64,000 bases of DNA from Bimastos eiseni (taxonomy: Eukaryota; Annelida; Clitellata; Crassiclitellata; Lumbricidae), in assembly GCA_959347315.1 (NCBI GenBank), contig OY365809.1:42772542-42836541 (forward strand), read 5' to 3'. How positions within the stretch are numbered: the stretch's first letter is position 1; each line of letters begins with the position of its first letter. The position numbers were made by a program, and so were the translations under genes. Shown piece after piece: positions 41,735 to 52,379 of the stretch. The notes under the pieces are model-generated. The model was not told the DNA's origin and ran no database searches. It saw nothing but the letters and a program-made list of their open reading frames with translations.

Positions 41735-41970
41735 TATCCATCTTCCGCTTGTCTTTTTCTCAAGCATTCTTCCTTAAGTTGTAGTTCTCAGGAGAAAGTC
41801 TCCTCTTATTAAGAAGCCGAACCATTTTCTCCGTTGGTATCTAAATTTTTGCTACCAGGATTCTATTTTGTCCTCCATGTGTAGCATCTCTTCATTTGTC
41901 CTGTCTTCCTTCCAGCTGACTCTCTCCATTTTTCTCCACAACCGCATCTGAAAGGCCTACAATAGTACAG
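41735..41970 (-). pseudogene. C-terminal relic of a different LINE (RTE-like)
   Basis: The minus strand reads FQMRLWRKMERVSWKEDRTN then EEMLHMEDKIESW-stop. A second frame gives RYQRRKWFGFLIRGDFLL. These match the W-x-R-M-x-R-[IV]-S-W-x-D-x2-TNEEVL and KWLGH-x2-R-x-D-x-LL blocks at the end of many LINE RT proteins. It abuts the 5' break of the LINE fragment at 41690. Confidence 0.6.
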
Positions 41971-42360
41971 TCTTTTTATGTCTTTCTTCCGCAAGGTCTT
42001 TGTCAACTGAACTTCTGCATATCTTTGGCCGAGAATGAGGGGCAGCGAGGGCGATTACATAGGAGCCCATGGCGTTTTTATGGGCTCAGGTTCGCAATTA
42101 ACTTATGAGTGTGTTACAAACAATTTGCTGCCGCGACATCTATAAAAGTTGCTTTTTCAAAGATTTAAGAGAGGCGCGTGCACGACAGCTCTGCCGTGGT
42201 ACCCCCTCCTGAAAACGAGTAAGGGCAATGACTTCGATATAAACACGACATCGAGATGAGCTTCCTCAGCAGTCAGCATCTCTAGAAATTTATCAATTGA
42301 CAACCGAACATAAAATTATAAAAGCGCAATACTTCAGTGTAAATTAATATTCATGTAGCT

Positions 42361-42535
42361 TAAATAGCAATACAATACTTCTTTCCTCCATTATTATCAT
42401 AATTATTTGAGAGTCTTTCTACTCTACTCTACTCTACTCTGCGAACTTGACATCAAAATTCCATAGAGTAGAGTAGAATGGCCCTCAAATAATTACGATA
42501 ATAATGCAGGAAAGAAGTATTGCATTGTATTTTAA
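42361..42535. mobile_element. foldback / MITE-like inverted repeat
   Basis: Left arm 42361-42436 and right arm 42462-42535 are reverse complements at roughly 85-90 percent, for example AATACTTCTTTCCTCCATTA against AATACTTCTTTCCTGCATTA, and AATTATTTGAG in both. The inner ends carry (TCTAC)n pentamers, and the spacer is about 25 bp. No coding sequence. Confidence 0.75.
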
Positions 42536-42545
42536 ATTTTGTAGA

Positions 42546-43330
42546 GCTCCTCTAATATGGTGAACCATTCAGAAGCGCTGCCAGTACGCAAGGCCCCTCG
42601 AGAAGAAGCAGGTTTTTAGATAAACAAAAGAGGATGATAAACGGACAGATAGAATTTTGAGTAACTCAATTCATGAGTCATGAGTTCAGGTCAATGAGTC
42701 AGATAAGTACACGGATAATTTGGTCGTGGTTTATTTTTAAGGAGGAATCTGTAACGAGGACGGGTGTGAAAAACGACTTCCGTAACATATAAATTGACTG
42801 ATTCCTCTATAGTGTGCTAGAAATCATTAGTAGGCCTATAGACGGAGCCCCGGGATTGGTCTAAATTGAAAGTTATGCGCCATTATCGTTCTGTGTCTTT
42901 CTATACTTTCACGAGGTTTTTAACGTTATTTACCGTCGAATCTCGTGACCTATAACACTTTTTGAGGTCAGATAATTAGCTGACTGATGAAAACAACAAC
43001 ACGTTTGAATCGGTTCCTATACACCAAAAATAAGCCTTTACGGTGCTTTATTTTGTGCTCTCTATTTTTTATCTGATCTTACTCGTTACCAGACGGACAG
43101 AAAAATCGGGTCTTCAGCACACAATCCTTCTTACTGCCATTTTCAGGTGTTGCTAGTCCCAAGATTTGTAAAAAGAGGTGGGCAACGCTAATTATCATTA
43201 TTGTCATATACCACAGCGCCTCTAAGCAATTACTGACCAGCCTTTGCCAAAACCGCCACTGTATCTAGCTGTCTATGCATCTGGGTCTGTCTGACTCTCG
43301 AGATCTGTCTGTCCGTCGCATTCACTACCT
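42546..43330. other. no gene seen
   Basis: AT-rich noncoding DNA. Confidence 0.4.
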
Positions 43331-43334
43331 CACT

Positions 43335-43343
43335 CATTCTCTG

Positions 43344-43386
<43 letters not shown>

Positions 43387-43462
43387 TCTCTCTCTTTCCT
43401 TTTTTCTGTCTCTGTCTCTCTGTCTGTCTGTGTCTCTCTCTGTCTCTCCGTCTCTCTCCTCG

Positions 43463-43520
<58 letters not shown>

Positions 43521-43679
43521 CCTCTCTTTGTCTCTCTGTTACTGTCTCTGTCTCTCTGTCTCTCTGTCTCTCTGTCTCTCTCTCTCTCTCTGTCTCTCTC
43601 TCTTCTCTCTCTTTCCTTTTTTCTGTCTCTGTCTCTCTGTCTGTCTGTGTCTCTCTCTGTCTCTCCGTCTCTCTCCTCG

Positions 43680-43735
<56 letters not shown>

Positions 43736-43830
43736 CCTCTCTTTGTCTCTCTGTTACTGTCTCTGTCTCTCTGTCTCTCTGTCTCTCTCTCTCTCTCTGT
43801 CTCTCTCTCTCTCACTATCTCTGACTATCT
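43335..43830. repeat. (TC)n region with a 217 bp tandem duplication
   Basis: CTCTCTTTCCTTTTTTCTGT at about 43391 recurs at about 43608. Both copies run through CCGTCTCTCTCCTCGCTC, a (TC)n array, a (TA)n array and CCTCTCTTTGTCTCTCTGTT. The 217 bp unit is a recent duplication of a composite microsatellite. Confidence 0.9.
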
Positions 43831-43834
43831 CTGT

Positions 43835-44053
43835 CTATCCTGCGATGCCCAGTATCAATAAGCGAGCACCTTTCATTGGCAGTAGCTGCTCATCCATTGG
43901 CATTCTTCGCGGTACATGGCGGTCAGTCTCAGCAAGCCAGCCATCACCAGTGAACATTCTTAAGCGCTCAGGCTGAGCACCTTGTTGCTCAAGAAGAGAG
44001 CCAGACCGTTCCAATTTCTTCCTCTTCGGGGTCGCTCCTGATCTGCTCGTACC
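43835..44053 (-). other. coding-like open frame, unknown
   Basis: A 72-codon frame between stops reads TSRSGATPKRKKLERSGSLL, then MFTGDGWLAETDRHVPRRMP. The same frame is open for about 20 further codons beyond the upstream TGA (LNIVDGDEMSLGWNTPE). It has ordinary amino-acid composition in a low-complexity neighbourhood, but no domain, start or splice pair is certain. It may be a decayed transposon or an exon. Confidence 0.25.
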
Positions 44054-44279
44054 TCATTCTGGAGTGTTCCACCCCAGTGACATTTCGTCGCCGTCGACGA
44101 TATTAAGGAGATGGATCCCGTCGTCGTTTTTTTTATCCGCAGCACCTGCTCATCAAATGAAACTCAACTCCTTACGACCATCGAGATGCTACGGCTGCAG
44201 AAGCTGGTGATGCGATGACGGACGTATATATGACCCACTTAGGTTTATCGTTGTGGCCGTCCTTGCCGTTCTTTCTGTT

Positions 44280-44606
44280 AGAGTCTGTCGGTTTTATTAT
44301 CTGTATGTCTAATTGTGCGTCTGTCTGTTCTTATCTCTGTCTATATTTTTCTTGCTGTTTGGCTCTGTATCTGCATCTCTGCGTCCTTGCTGCATTCCTC
44401 TCTCTTTCACTCCCTCTTACTCTCTGTTATTGCTCTTTCTCTCTCTCTCCTTCTCTTTCTCTATTTTTCTCTCTTTCCGTCTATTTCTCTCTGCTTCTCT
44501 CTCACTTTCTTTTTCTCTTTCTATCTCGTTCTTTCTCTGTTTCTCTCTATCTTTCTATCTCCCTATATCTCTTTCCCTCTTCATCCATTTTTCTCTCATT
44601 TTTTCT

Positions 44607-44642
<36 letters not shown>

Positions 44643-44790
44643 TTTCCTTCTCTCTCACTTCCCTCTCTCTCTATCTCTATCTCTGTCTCTTTCTATCTCC
44701 CTGTTTTGTGTGTGTGTCTCTCTCTTTCTCTCCCTCTCTCTTTTTCTCGCTATCTCACTCCCTTCCCTCAGCCTTTCTTATGAACCGCCT
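44280..44790. repeat. CT-rich low-complexity block
   Basis: TCTCTTTCTCTC sequence giving long Ser/Leu/Phe ORFs in three frames; not coding. Confidence 0.9.
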
Positions 44791-45239
44791 TTTCAGAGAA
44801 ACGTGAAAGTCGATTGTCTATTTTGTATATCTGGGTCTAATCGGCTGTTCTTCCAATTGCTTTTCCTAGCATACTTCTTCGATCGTCGAAAGGCGCTTAG
44901 CTTCATTTGATGTGCAGGTGCTCAGGATAAAATGAAACGACTCTTGCCTTTAATATCACAATTAACTGATTTCAAAGCCATTGTTGGCGTTGCAGTTAGG
45001 GCTTTTGTTGCTACCATTGAATTTTCTGTACATTTTATTCCCAAAGTTAGAACGATCTCTAAACATCAAAAATTATTTTTATTATTACTGTTGCATGTTT
45101 TGACCGTTAGGAGAGAGATTTAATCTTTGAGAAATCTGGCTACTGGTCCAAGTCTCACGGTCATCAGGAAATATGCATCTCGGTGGAATGGCGTTATGTA
45201 GACGAGGACATAGTAGTGATAGTGGAAGTAATGGAAGTA

Positions 45240-45475
45240 GTGATGGTGGAAGTGTAAGTAGTAGTAGTAGTAGTAGAAGTAGTAGGTGGTGAAGTAGTAG
45301 TAGTAGTAGCAGTGGAAGTGGAAGAAGTGAAAGTAATAGTAGTAGTAGCAATAATAATAATAATAATAATAAAAATGATAATAGTAATAATAATAATAAT
45401 AATGAAAATAATAATAATAATAATTATTATTATAATAATAAAAATGACAATAGTAATAATAATAATAATAATGAA

Positions 45476-45528
<53 letters not shown>

Positions 45529-45700
45529 TAACGATGCCAATATTAAATATAATAATTATAACATAAATAATAAAAATGATGATAATAATAATAGTTGTCG
45601 TTGTAGTAATAGTGGAGGTAGTTGCTGTTATCGTAGTCGTAGTAGTAGCAGCAATTATTGTCGTAGTCATAGTCGCCTGTGGCGTTGGTAGTAGTAGCAG
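45240..45700. repeat. (AGT)n then (AAT)n microsatellite
   Basis: AGTAGTAGT from 45255-45345, then AATAATAAT with AAAATGA interruptions to 45525, then GTAGTAGTAG remnants to 45690. It lies about 100 bp upstream of the exon at 45805. Confidence 0.95.
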
Positions 45701-45804
45701 ATAGCATTATTATCACCATTGCAATTATTATCATCATCACGTAAATTCATCGTTGTCTCGTATATTCACTTAATTAAATTAATTTATCCATGATTTCTGT
45801 GCAG

Positions 45805-45961
45805 AATTACTGACGTCAGCGATGGCCAAGGGAAGCGCATCAAGACCTGGGAACATCTCCTCAATGTTCTTCCTGGCTATTGTCGTCCTTTTCTTTCTCT
45901 TTCTTCTGGCGCTTGGTTCAGACGGAAGACTGGCACCTACAGTGGATGAACAACTACAGCG
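45805..45961 (+). CDS. secreted-peptide gene, exon with signal peptide
   Basis: Acceptor catgatttctgtgcag and donor CAGCG|gtgagt are both strong. ATG 45822 opens 46 codons plus two bases. Residues 1-14 are polar (MAKGSASRPGNISS), 15-32 are a hydrophobic core (MFFLAIVVLFFLFLLALG), then SDGRLAPTVDEQLQ. This is a signal peptide or a short signal anchor. A perfect CRE-type octamer TGACGTCA (45811-45818) sits in the 17 bp of 5' UTR on this exon. The acceptor means a noncoding upstream exon exists. Phase 2 joins exactly to 48255. Confidence 0.6.
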
Positions 45962-46329
45962 GTGAGTAGGGACATCAAGTTACTATGACTCAGGGAATTA
46001 TAATTCACCCTCCAGAGCAAGGGATATCTCCCGGGAGATGCCTCGACATGCACCTAAGATGGCCGACTAAAATGTTTCCTACACGTACCTGCTTTTAACT
46101 TAACCACATTGTTGGTTGTCTTCCATGTATTTCACTGAATTGTTTCGCGCTACCGAATTGCTCTGTTTTGCATTGTCTCATTTTTTATGGTATTGTATTA
46201 TGCTGTACATCAGTTGCGTTGTATTATTGCATTGAAATGTATTCTTTGTATTGTATTGCATCGCAATGCGTTGGGTAATGTATTATACTGTATTGCACAG
46301 CAAAGTGTTATGTAATATTATATTTAATT

Positions 46330-46445
46330 GGAGTCAATTCTGTTGAAATGTATGCTTGTAACATTCCTCGGCTGCCGAAGTCACAGCATCCCTCCCATTA
46401 GGGAGATATGACACAGGCGCTATATAATTATTCCAATCTTAAACC
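46330..46445 (+). mobile_element. SINE-like copy
   Basis: CCGAAGTCACAGCATCCCTC, then GAGATATGACACAGGCGCTATATAATTATT: the dispersed tail in the intron of the secreted-peptide gene. Confidence 0.45.
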
Positions 46446-46564
46446 TTATCCTGGTGATGTTTGATTCTATATCATGATTTGTTATCTTCTCCAAAAACCT
46501 TTACAGTGCTGCTTTCATGATATACACATCATGGATCGACGGATGAGTGGATGAATGAATGGAT

Positions 46565-46732
46565 GGATTTATATATAGATATATAAATAGACAGATGGAT
46601 GAATGGATGAATGAATGGATGGATTTATATATAGATATATAAATAGACAGATGGATGAATGGATGAATGAATGGATGGATTTATATATAGATATATAAAT
46701 AGACAGATGGATGAATGGATGGTAGATCTATC
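46565..46732. repeat. 56 bp tandem repeat, 3 copies
   Basis: GGATTTATATATAGATATAT, then AAATAGACAGATGGATGAAT, then GGATGAATGAATGGAT recurs at 46565, 46621 and 46677 with no visible mismatch. It is intronic. Confidence 0.95.
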
Positions 46733-46739
46733 CATCAAT

Positions 46740-47460
46740 TTCACTGTCATCGATACTCCTTGTATATCTTGTATATCTCCTTTTCCCCTCTGTGCCGTAA
46801 GTATTTGACAATCAGTTGTTTCAGTCCTTGTTTTCTGTTTATACTTCGATGTCGCCCCAGATATATCTGTTTTGAAGCGACGCTATAAAAATCGATGTTT
46901 ACACTACGATTACAATACCTCCACCCACAGTCGAACAGGCGTTTTCGACAAGCCAATCTATGCTCGACTAAATCTGTAATTGTCGCTCTTCCGTTAGATT
47001 GTCTTTCGAGTCCCGTGGCGCTTTGGATTTCTCGTCGCAATTCCCCCTAGAGATCGGTCCTGTCGACTCCTTTTACGCAGCGCAGTCGAGTGTTCACTGT
47101 CCTGAGGGATGGGTCTTGTTCGCTCCAATTAAGAAATCGATTTGTGGGTTTTTTCCGTCACCGTACTTTGTCGCCTGGGAACCCACTGCATTGCCTGTTG
47201 TGTTGGTCGAAAAGGAATTCTCTTTTTGTCAGATTCTCTCGTATGTTGCGAAATGAGCAAATACCCCGAGAGAAATTGACCCTTTCGCTCGTGACACGTT
47301 TCCCGTCGTAGCGGGCCCTCTTTTATTTGTCTCTGCCCCTCACGTCCAACTCGGATTGAGTTTTGAGTGTTGTCTACTCTCAATCACGTAGTTCATTGGT
47401 TCATGCGTCGTTCAAAAAGTTTACCATCAAAATATTAACAATCTATCAATGAATCAGCAA
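46740..47460. other. intron, no feature recognised
   Basis: Slightly GC-richer DNA with ORFs on both strands (46747-47383) lacking domain or splice support. Confidence 0.35.
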
Positions 47461-47702
47461 CAATTTACATATATGATCCACAAAATAGCGATAAATCTAA
47501 GCGTTAGATGAAGCAGAAAATAGGTAGTCTTGGTCGAGTGCAAGCAGGCTGAGATACGCATTGGAGACCTGATTAGGGATCAAGGGTCCGCCAAGTTAGT
47601 AGAATAGTTGATATTGGAAAGTTATGGCCGTTTTGAGGAGATATAAGGGAACAAGAATAAATTCTTTACGGTTTACAGATATTCTTAGACAATGATAGTA
47701 AA

Positions 47703-48003
47703 CCTATCGTTTCGGTCGTCTATCGGTAGCATGCCTCGCCTCTTACTTAACGATTGCTGGTTCGATGCAACTTAGTTGACTCTGTGATCGCCACTATGTT
47801 AGTTCACACAATGGAATAATTGTAAATTGGCCACCATAATGGTCGACCCCTCCCTCCCGTTGGCATTGCGCTTGTTCCCAGGGTCCACTTTGACTCATTT
47901 TAATAAATCGCTTTACCTTTTCAGTCGTGCTGGGGTGGGGATCACTCCTAAATAGTGACCTGATGGGGCGCCATATAAATCTCTCCTATGGATGAATGAA
48001 TGG
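47703..48003 (+). mobile_element. full-length tRNA-derived SINE
   Basis: The tRNA-like head is at 47703-47775: TTTCGGTCGTCTATCGGTAG (D-arm/A-box region), then the B-box CTGGTTCGATGCAAC. The body runs through GTTCCCAGGGTCC and ends GGGGCGCCATATAAATCTC, followed by GGATGAATGAATGG. It shows a tRNA head and the dispersed GCGCTATATAAAT tail in one unit. It lies in the intron of the secreted-peptide gene. Confidence 0.65.
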
Positions 48004-48104
48004 CTAGTGGCGTGTGCCTACCATTCATCACTCTTTTCAGCTAACCGTGCATTTATTAGGTTTGCTAACAAGTGTATTTTAGCTTAATTAGTTCACTGTG
48101 TCAT

Positions 48105-48165
48105 TGAGGTCAGCGTAGAGGGCGCCTCTCAGTAGAAATCTTAAAGAGGCGCTATATAAATGATT
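48105..48165 (+). mobile_element. SINE tail copy
   Basis: GGGCGCCTCTCAGTAGAAAT, then AAAGAGGCGCTATATAAATG: a short hairpin (GGCGCCTCT against AGAGGCGC) plus the tail. It lies about 90 bp upstream of the 48255 exon. Confidence 0.6.
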
Positions 48166-48254
48166 GTTTAGATTACATTGCATCAAGATCTCACTTCATC
48201 ACGTCATTAGTTTGTTGAAGGTGTTATCGTTATCTGATCTGTGTCTGCTCACAG

Positions 48255-48365
48255 AGTGAGAAGAATCTCCGCCGATCAGCGAATAGCAGAGCTGCAGGCC
48301 CTAGCAGCCATGGACAGCGACGCGAAGACCATCTACGGTCACGGGCAAGTGGATCCTGACTTCGC
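48255..48365 (+). CDS. secreted-peptide gene, second exon with RVRR site
   Basis: Acceptor tctgctcacag and donor TTCGC|gtaagt bound 111 bp (phase 2 in and out). Joined to the 45805 exon it gives Q-R-V-R-R, a furin-type site, then ISADQRIAELQALAAMDSDA and KTIYGHGQVDPDF. The alternative acceptor two bases on hits a stop. Having the convertase site at the start of the exon after the signal peptide is the layout of small hormone precursors such as PTH-type, but I see no convincing match to any family. If the N-terminus is instead a membrane anchor, this is the stalk of a type II protein. No following exon was found. Confidence 0.6.
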
Positions 48366-48369
48366 GTAA

Positions 48370-49330
48370 GTAGTTTCTGTAGCTCTTTTTTGTTATCCGT
48401 AGGCCTAGTGCCGACCTTTGTTCTCTGCAGGCATAGATATCAAGATACACTGAATGCGCGATGTGATATTATTGATGTGATATTATTGGCTACAAAGGTT
48501 TTTCGATAGCACGGCCGCTAAATCGTTAATAGCCAACGACAGTCAAATTCGACTTCTGTTTACAACACCTTTTCATCAGTCGTTTATTTTCGATCACACT
48601 GCAGTTTGTCAGTTTGAAACAAGCGAAAATTGTTTTCTCCGCTATTTGCCAGATTCCAGAAATACCGCAGCCCGCATGATGTCATTATAATAATCATATA
48701 TTAATAATTATATTACCTCCCTTGATTTCTTGAACCTTTTACGCTCACCACTGCAATCATAACTGCAAGGGCAGAATTTACAGTCGTGGCTATAACGTTA
48801 ATCTGGGCAATCAGCCAAACTTTAATTGTTGACATATATATTATATGCCCGACATACGTATGCGTGAACCTATCATAGGCTAAAAAAATCGGAATATATG
48901 TCTTTAAAGGCTCACCTCAGGTTCAATCCCTATAGCAATTATATATATATATATTTATATATATATTGGCTTATATATATACACCCACACTCCTACAGTT
49001 TTACACACGTGTTTTATATATAATGTATATACATGTATAAACAAACCTTAAACAAACCGCATACGGTACGTATTTATATGAATATATAAATATATTCCTT
49101 TATATAATTTTTAGATATAACCCATACATGTATTCTACAGTATGGTATAGAGTATATATAGGCCTATCTGTTTATGTAAACACGTGGCATTTAGATGTGT
49201 ACGTCTATGTAAGCTGTACTTGACCAAAACAACGGATCGTTTTGCAACGACGTACGTTAACTAAATCTATCTGTTGAGACCACCTGTCACGATCGCCGTC
49301 GGAGCAATAGTCCACAGCACGTGCCTTCTT
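48370..49330. other. AT-rich, no exon found
   Basis: Contains TATATA patches near 48940-48985 and AT-rich palindromic sequence. The next exon of the 45805 gene was not recognised. Confidence 0.4.
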
Positions 49331-49369
49331 CATGAGACCAGAGATTCAGTTATGTACATACAACTGATG

Positions 49370-49760
49370 GGGACGGTTGTTTGTGCGATTACTTTCAAAC
49401 CCCTGGGAAAAAGAAACACCTTTAAGAGTGAGAAGCCGCAGGAGAGAAGCCAATGCATGCACTCTGACAGTGCTAGTTCCAAACCTGGAGAAAGGAGGAG
49501 GGCCACGCTAATGACCTATGTTATCACACATTGTCGTTAAACTGAAATTACGAGAGAAGTCAGGCGTTATCTTTGCCCGTAGTGATGGAGGAAGGTCATT
49601 CCAAGTGGAGGGTTCTACGTCAGTAACAACCATAGTATCGTATCATATCTTTATATTTATATAACGCCTCTCGGAGAATAACTGTTAGTTCAGCCCTTAG
49701 CGATGGAGGAAGGACATTATAAGTAGAGGGGGACCCACAACAGCAAACAGAGTGGGCTAA
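49370..49760 (-). mobile_element. two overlapping or nested SINE-like copies
   Basis: AGAGTGAGAAGCCGCAGGAG, CAGTGCTAGTTCCAAACC and GTTATCACACATTGTCGTTA at 49420-49540 match 61470-61640. Then GTGATGGAGGAAGGTCATTC at 49581, and TATATAACGCCTCTCGGAGAATAACT at 49657 followed by GCGATGGAGGAAGGACATTA at 49698, repeat blocks of the same family. The tail is reverse-oriented. Confidence 0.6.
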
Positions 49761-49769
49761 CTACCGTTT

Positions 49770-50640
49770 CGAACCTCTCCAGGGACGGTTGCTGTTTAGA
49801 GAGACAGTAGCGGAATGGAAAGAGCTCGAAATGTAACGCAGAGACTGCGGACTCGAATCTTACAACAGGCGAACACTGTGATGAGAAAATTGAACAAAGA
49901 CAATTGATCAGAGTCATCGACGTTATGTCATTCGCGTACGTGCATAAAGAATTATGAGAAAAGATGGTAGTTTATAACATTTCGCCAGCTAAGTCGCAGT
50001 CCCATAGTGCCAGTCCAAAGCCTGGGAGGGTCGCGTCAACCATAAACACTGGGACTACTACAATATCAAGCAGATATTTTGTTTTGTCCTGCATCGTATT
50101 GTATTTCATTTAATTAATTTTATTGACCACGAGAAATGCTTTTAAGTCCTTTCTTCCCAGAAGCTTTCAAACCCCAACCCCTCGAGGTTAGACTCCCGTG
50201 GAGGTCCCCTCACATAATGAAAACAACACCGGGGCACTTGACCACACACTGTCCAAAGACGTACGCGTCCAATTGGTCGCCTAACATTACTGGAAAGCCT
50301 TAAGTGGCACCGTAGTTTCCCTAAGCATTTTCAGCCCATTATTGGCGTCTCGGCGACAAATTCCCTAATTGCTGAGCGTCCTGTCTTATTTACTGAGCAG
50401 CAGCTGATTGTAATCGGTCGGGTTACGCCTGCCATTCGGGGGATTACGGTAAACTCGGCATCAGCCGCCAGCGGCCATCAGGATGCAGGTCCAACGGATG
50501 GGGAAAAGGAGGTTGTGCCTAGTTGTTGGTTGTCTTCTTTATATGATAAAGTAGGTACGGAGGCTGGGGAGGGCGTATGGATGCGGAGAGCGAAGGTTGC
50601 GCGTTGTAGGAGTTTGCGGAGCATCTGTGCATAGCTGGAT
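49770..50640. other. no convincing gene
   Basis: Mixed sequence, GC-richer at 50400-50640. A fragment CCATAGTGCCAGTCCAAAGC at about 50005 is another piece of the SINE-like family. Confidence 0.35.
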
Positions 50641-50649
50641 GAGGCGATT

Positions 50650-51145
50650 TACCTCATAGTCATCCTACTTTCTTCTTTCTTCCCCGTCTGCTCTTCATTC
50701 TCCGCATTCTCCTCTTCATTCTCTTCCGATTTCTCCTCTTCATCCTTCCATTTTATTCCTCTTTATCTCTTTCTTCTCCTATTCCCTTCTTTCTTCTTAT
50801 TCTCCTTTTCATTCTTCTCCGATTCCTCTTCTTCATCCTTCCAGCTCTATTCTCATTCTCCTATTTCTTCTCTTCTCCTCCATCTTCTGCTCACTCTCTT
50901 CCACTTCATCTCCTTCTCGTCTCTCTTCTCGTACTCCTCTTCCTTCTCCTCATTTCTCTTGTTAATCCTCTTCCCACTTCTATTTTGTAAACCCTTTACC
51001 TTCTTCTTCTCAGTTTCCTCTTTATCCTCATTCCTCATCTGTTCATTATCGTCCAACTTCTCTTCTTCATGTGTCTTTCTCTTCCTTCTCCTGCTCGTTC
51101 TCCTCCTACTCCTCCTCCTCCTCGTCCTCCTCCTCCTTTCCTATT
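50650..51145. repeat. TTCTCC-rich polypyrimidine block
   Basis: CTTCTTTCTTCC and CTCCTCCTC sequence over about 500 bp; ORFs on both strands are compositional. Confidence 0.85.
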
Positions 51146-51774
51146 CCCCTATTCATTTTCCGCCAATGACCTCCTGCCATCTAGCGACCAAACACCGATT
51201 TCCGGTGTCAATCTTTTCGACCTTAACATGAAACGCAAATCCGATTGACTCGATCCTCAACAATGCGCTACAAGTCTCAAACAACTTTTATCGAGAGCAT
51301 CCGTCGTGTCTCAAGGGATGCAATGAACAGATGACGTTGTGCTGCTGAGACAGAGACGATGAGAGCAGAGCATCTCTGGCGGCGAAAGATCAAAAGGCGA
51401 TGAGATATGACGTCTTTTGGGTGACCATGACATTTTGCACTTTCTCGACCTCGGCGATCAATCAGAGTTTCTCAGAGCGACGTTGCTATACAAATGTAGC
51501 TGAGGATTGGTCCATCGTATTTGCATGTACTCCCACTTGTCGGGCTTTTATGCAATTTACTGCTGTGCAATAGATTGCAATAAATATTACACAACGCAGT
51601 GGGACTTAGATCGAGTACAATTCAATGAAATACTCGGAATATCCACGCCATCTTGACGGGAATGCGTTGATTGGGTCCACGCTTGTGTGTGGGCCCACCA
51701 TTGAGGATTTTTTCAGCTTATTGCTAACTGGTGCATTATAATCATTCTTAATTACATTTAATTGACAACCTATA

Positions 51775-51845
51775 GGCCTGCGCCGAGTGCGCCTCTTGAT
51801 AGATTTTCTTGAAGAGGCGCTATATCAAGTCTTTGAATATTATCG
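51775..51845 (+). mobile_element. SINE tail copy
   Basis: GTGCGCCTCTTGATAGATTT, then GAAGAGGCGCTATATCAAG. Same hairpin and tail as at 22325 and 48105. Confidence 0.6.
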
Positions 51846-52034
51846 ATGAAAGCATTGCGATTCAATGCAGTAGAATAATTATAATTGAAAAAATGCAAAG
51901 CCACAGGATACCATAGAATACAATACAATATTAAGCGCAACTATGACACAATATAATGTAGTGCAAAATGCAGCAAAACAACAGAAAAGAGTGCACCATA
52001 ACGTATATGTAATACGGTAATGTCTGTCTGTCGA

Positions 52035-52114
52035 TACATATATACATACATACATACATACATACATACATACACGCATACATACATACATACATACATA
52101 CATACATACATACA
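52035..52114. repeat. (CATA)n microsatellite
   Basis: About 19 CATA units with one CACGCATA variant. Confidence 0.95.
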
Positions 52115-52379
52115 TAATCTAGTGACTGCTATATGACTTATCTAATCTACTTACTTAAAACTAATAATCATGATCAACTCTATTGATTTCTATGGAACCG
52201 TTTTCATATAGCCCAAGATGTCAATCGATATTCGTCTGACGTGTATCGTCATAAGAAATCTTATTGAGTGAAGACGTTGTGTTGAATTTAATCGAGTTTA
52301 AGATTTATTTGCATTGACCGTTATGAGAAAACAGATAAATACCACGATCTATTCAATGTTTATTTGGACGAAGAGTAAG

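Noticed and set aside
43275..43976. 233-codon Ser/Leu frame and its antisense Arg/Glu frame
   Set aside because: Pure (TC)n and (TA)n translation; composition explains all of it.
45194..45670. 158-codon Ile/Thr frame
   Set aside because: (AAT)n/(AGT)n microsatellite translation.
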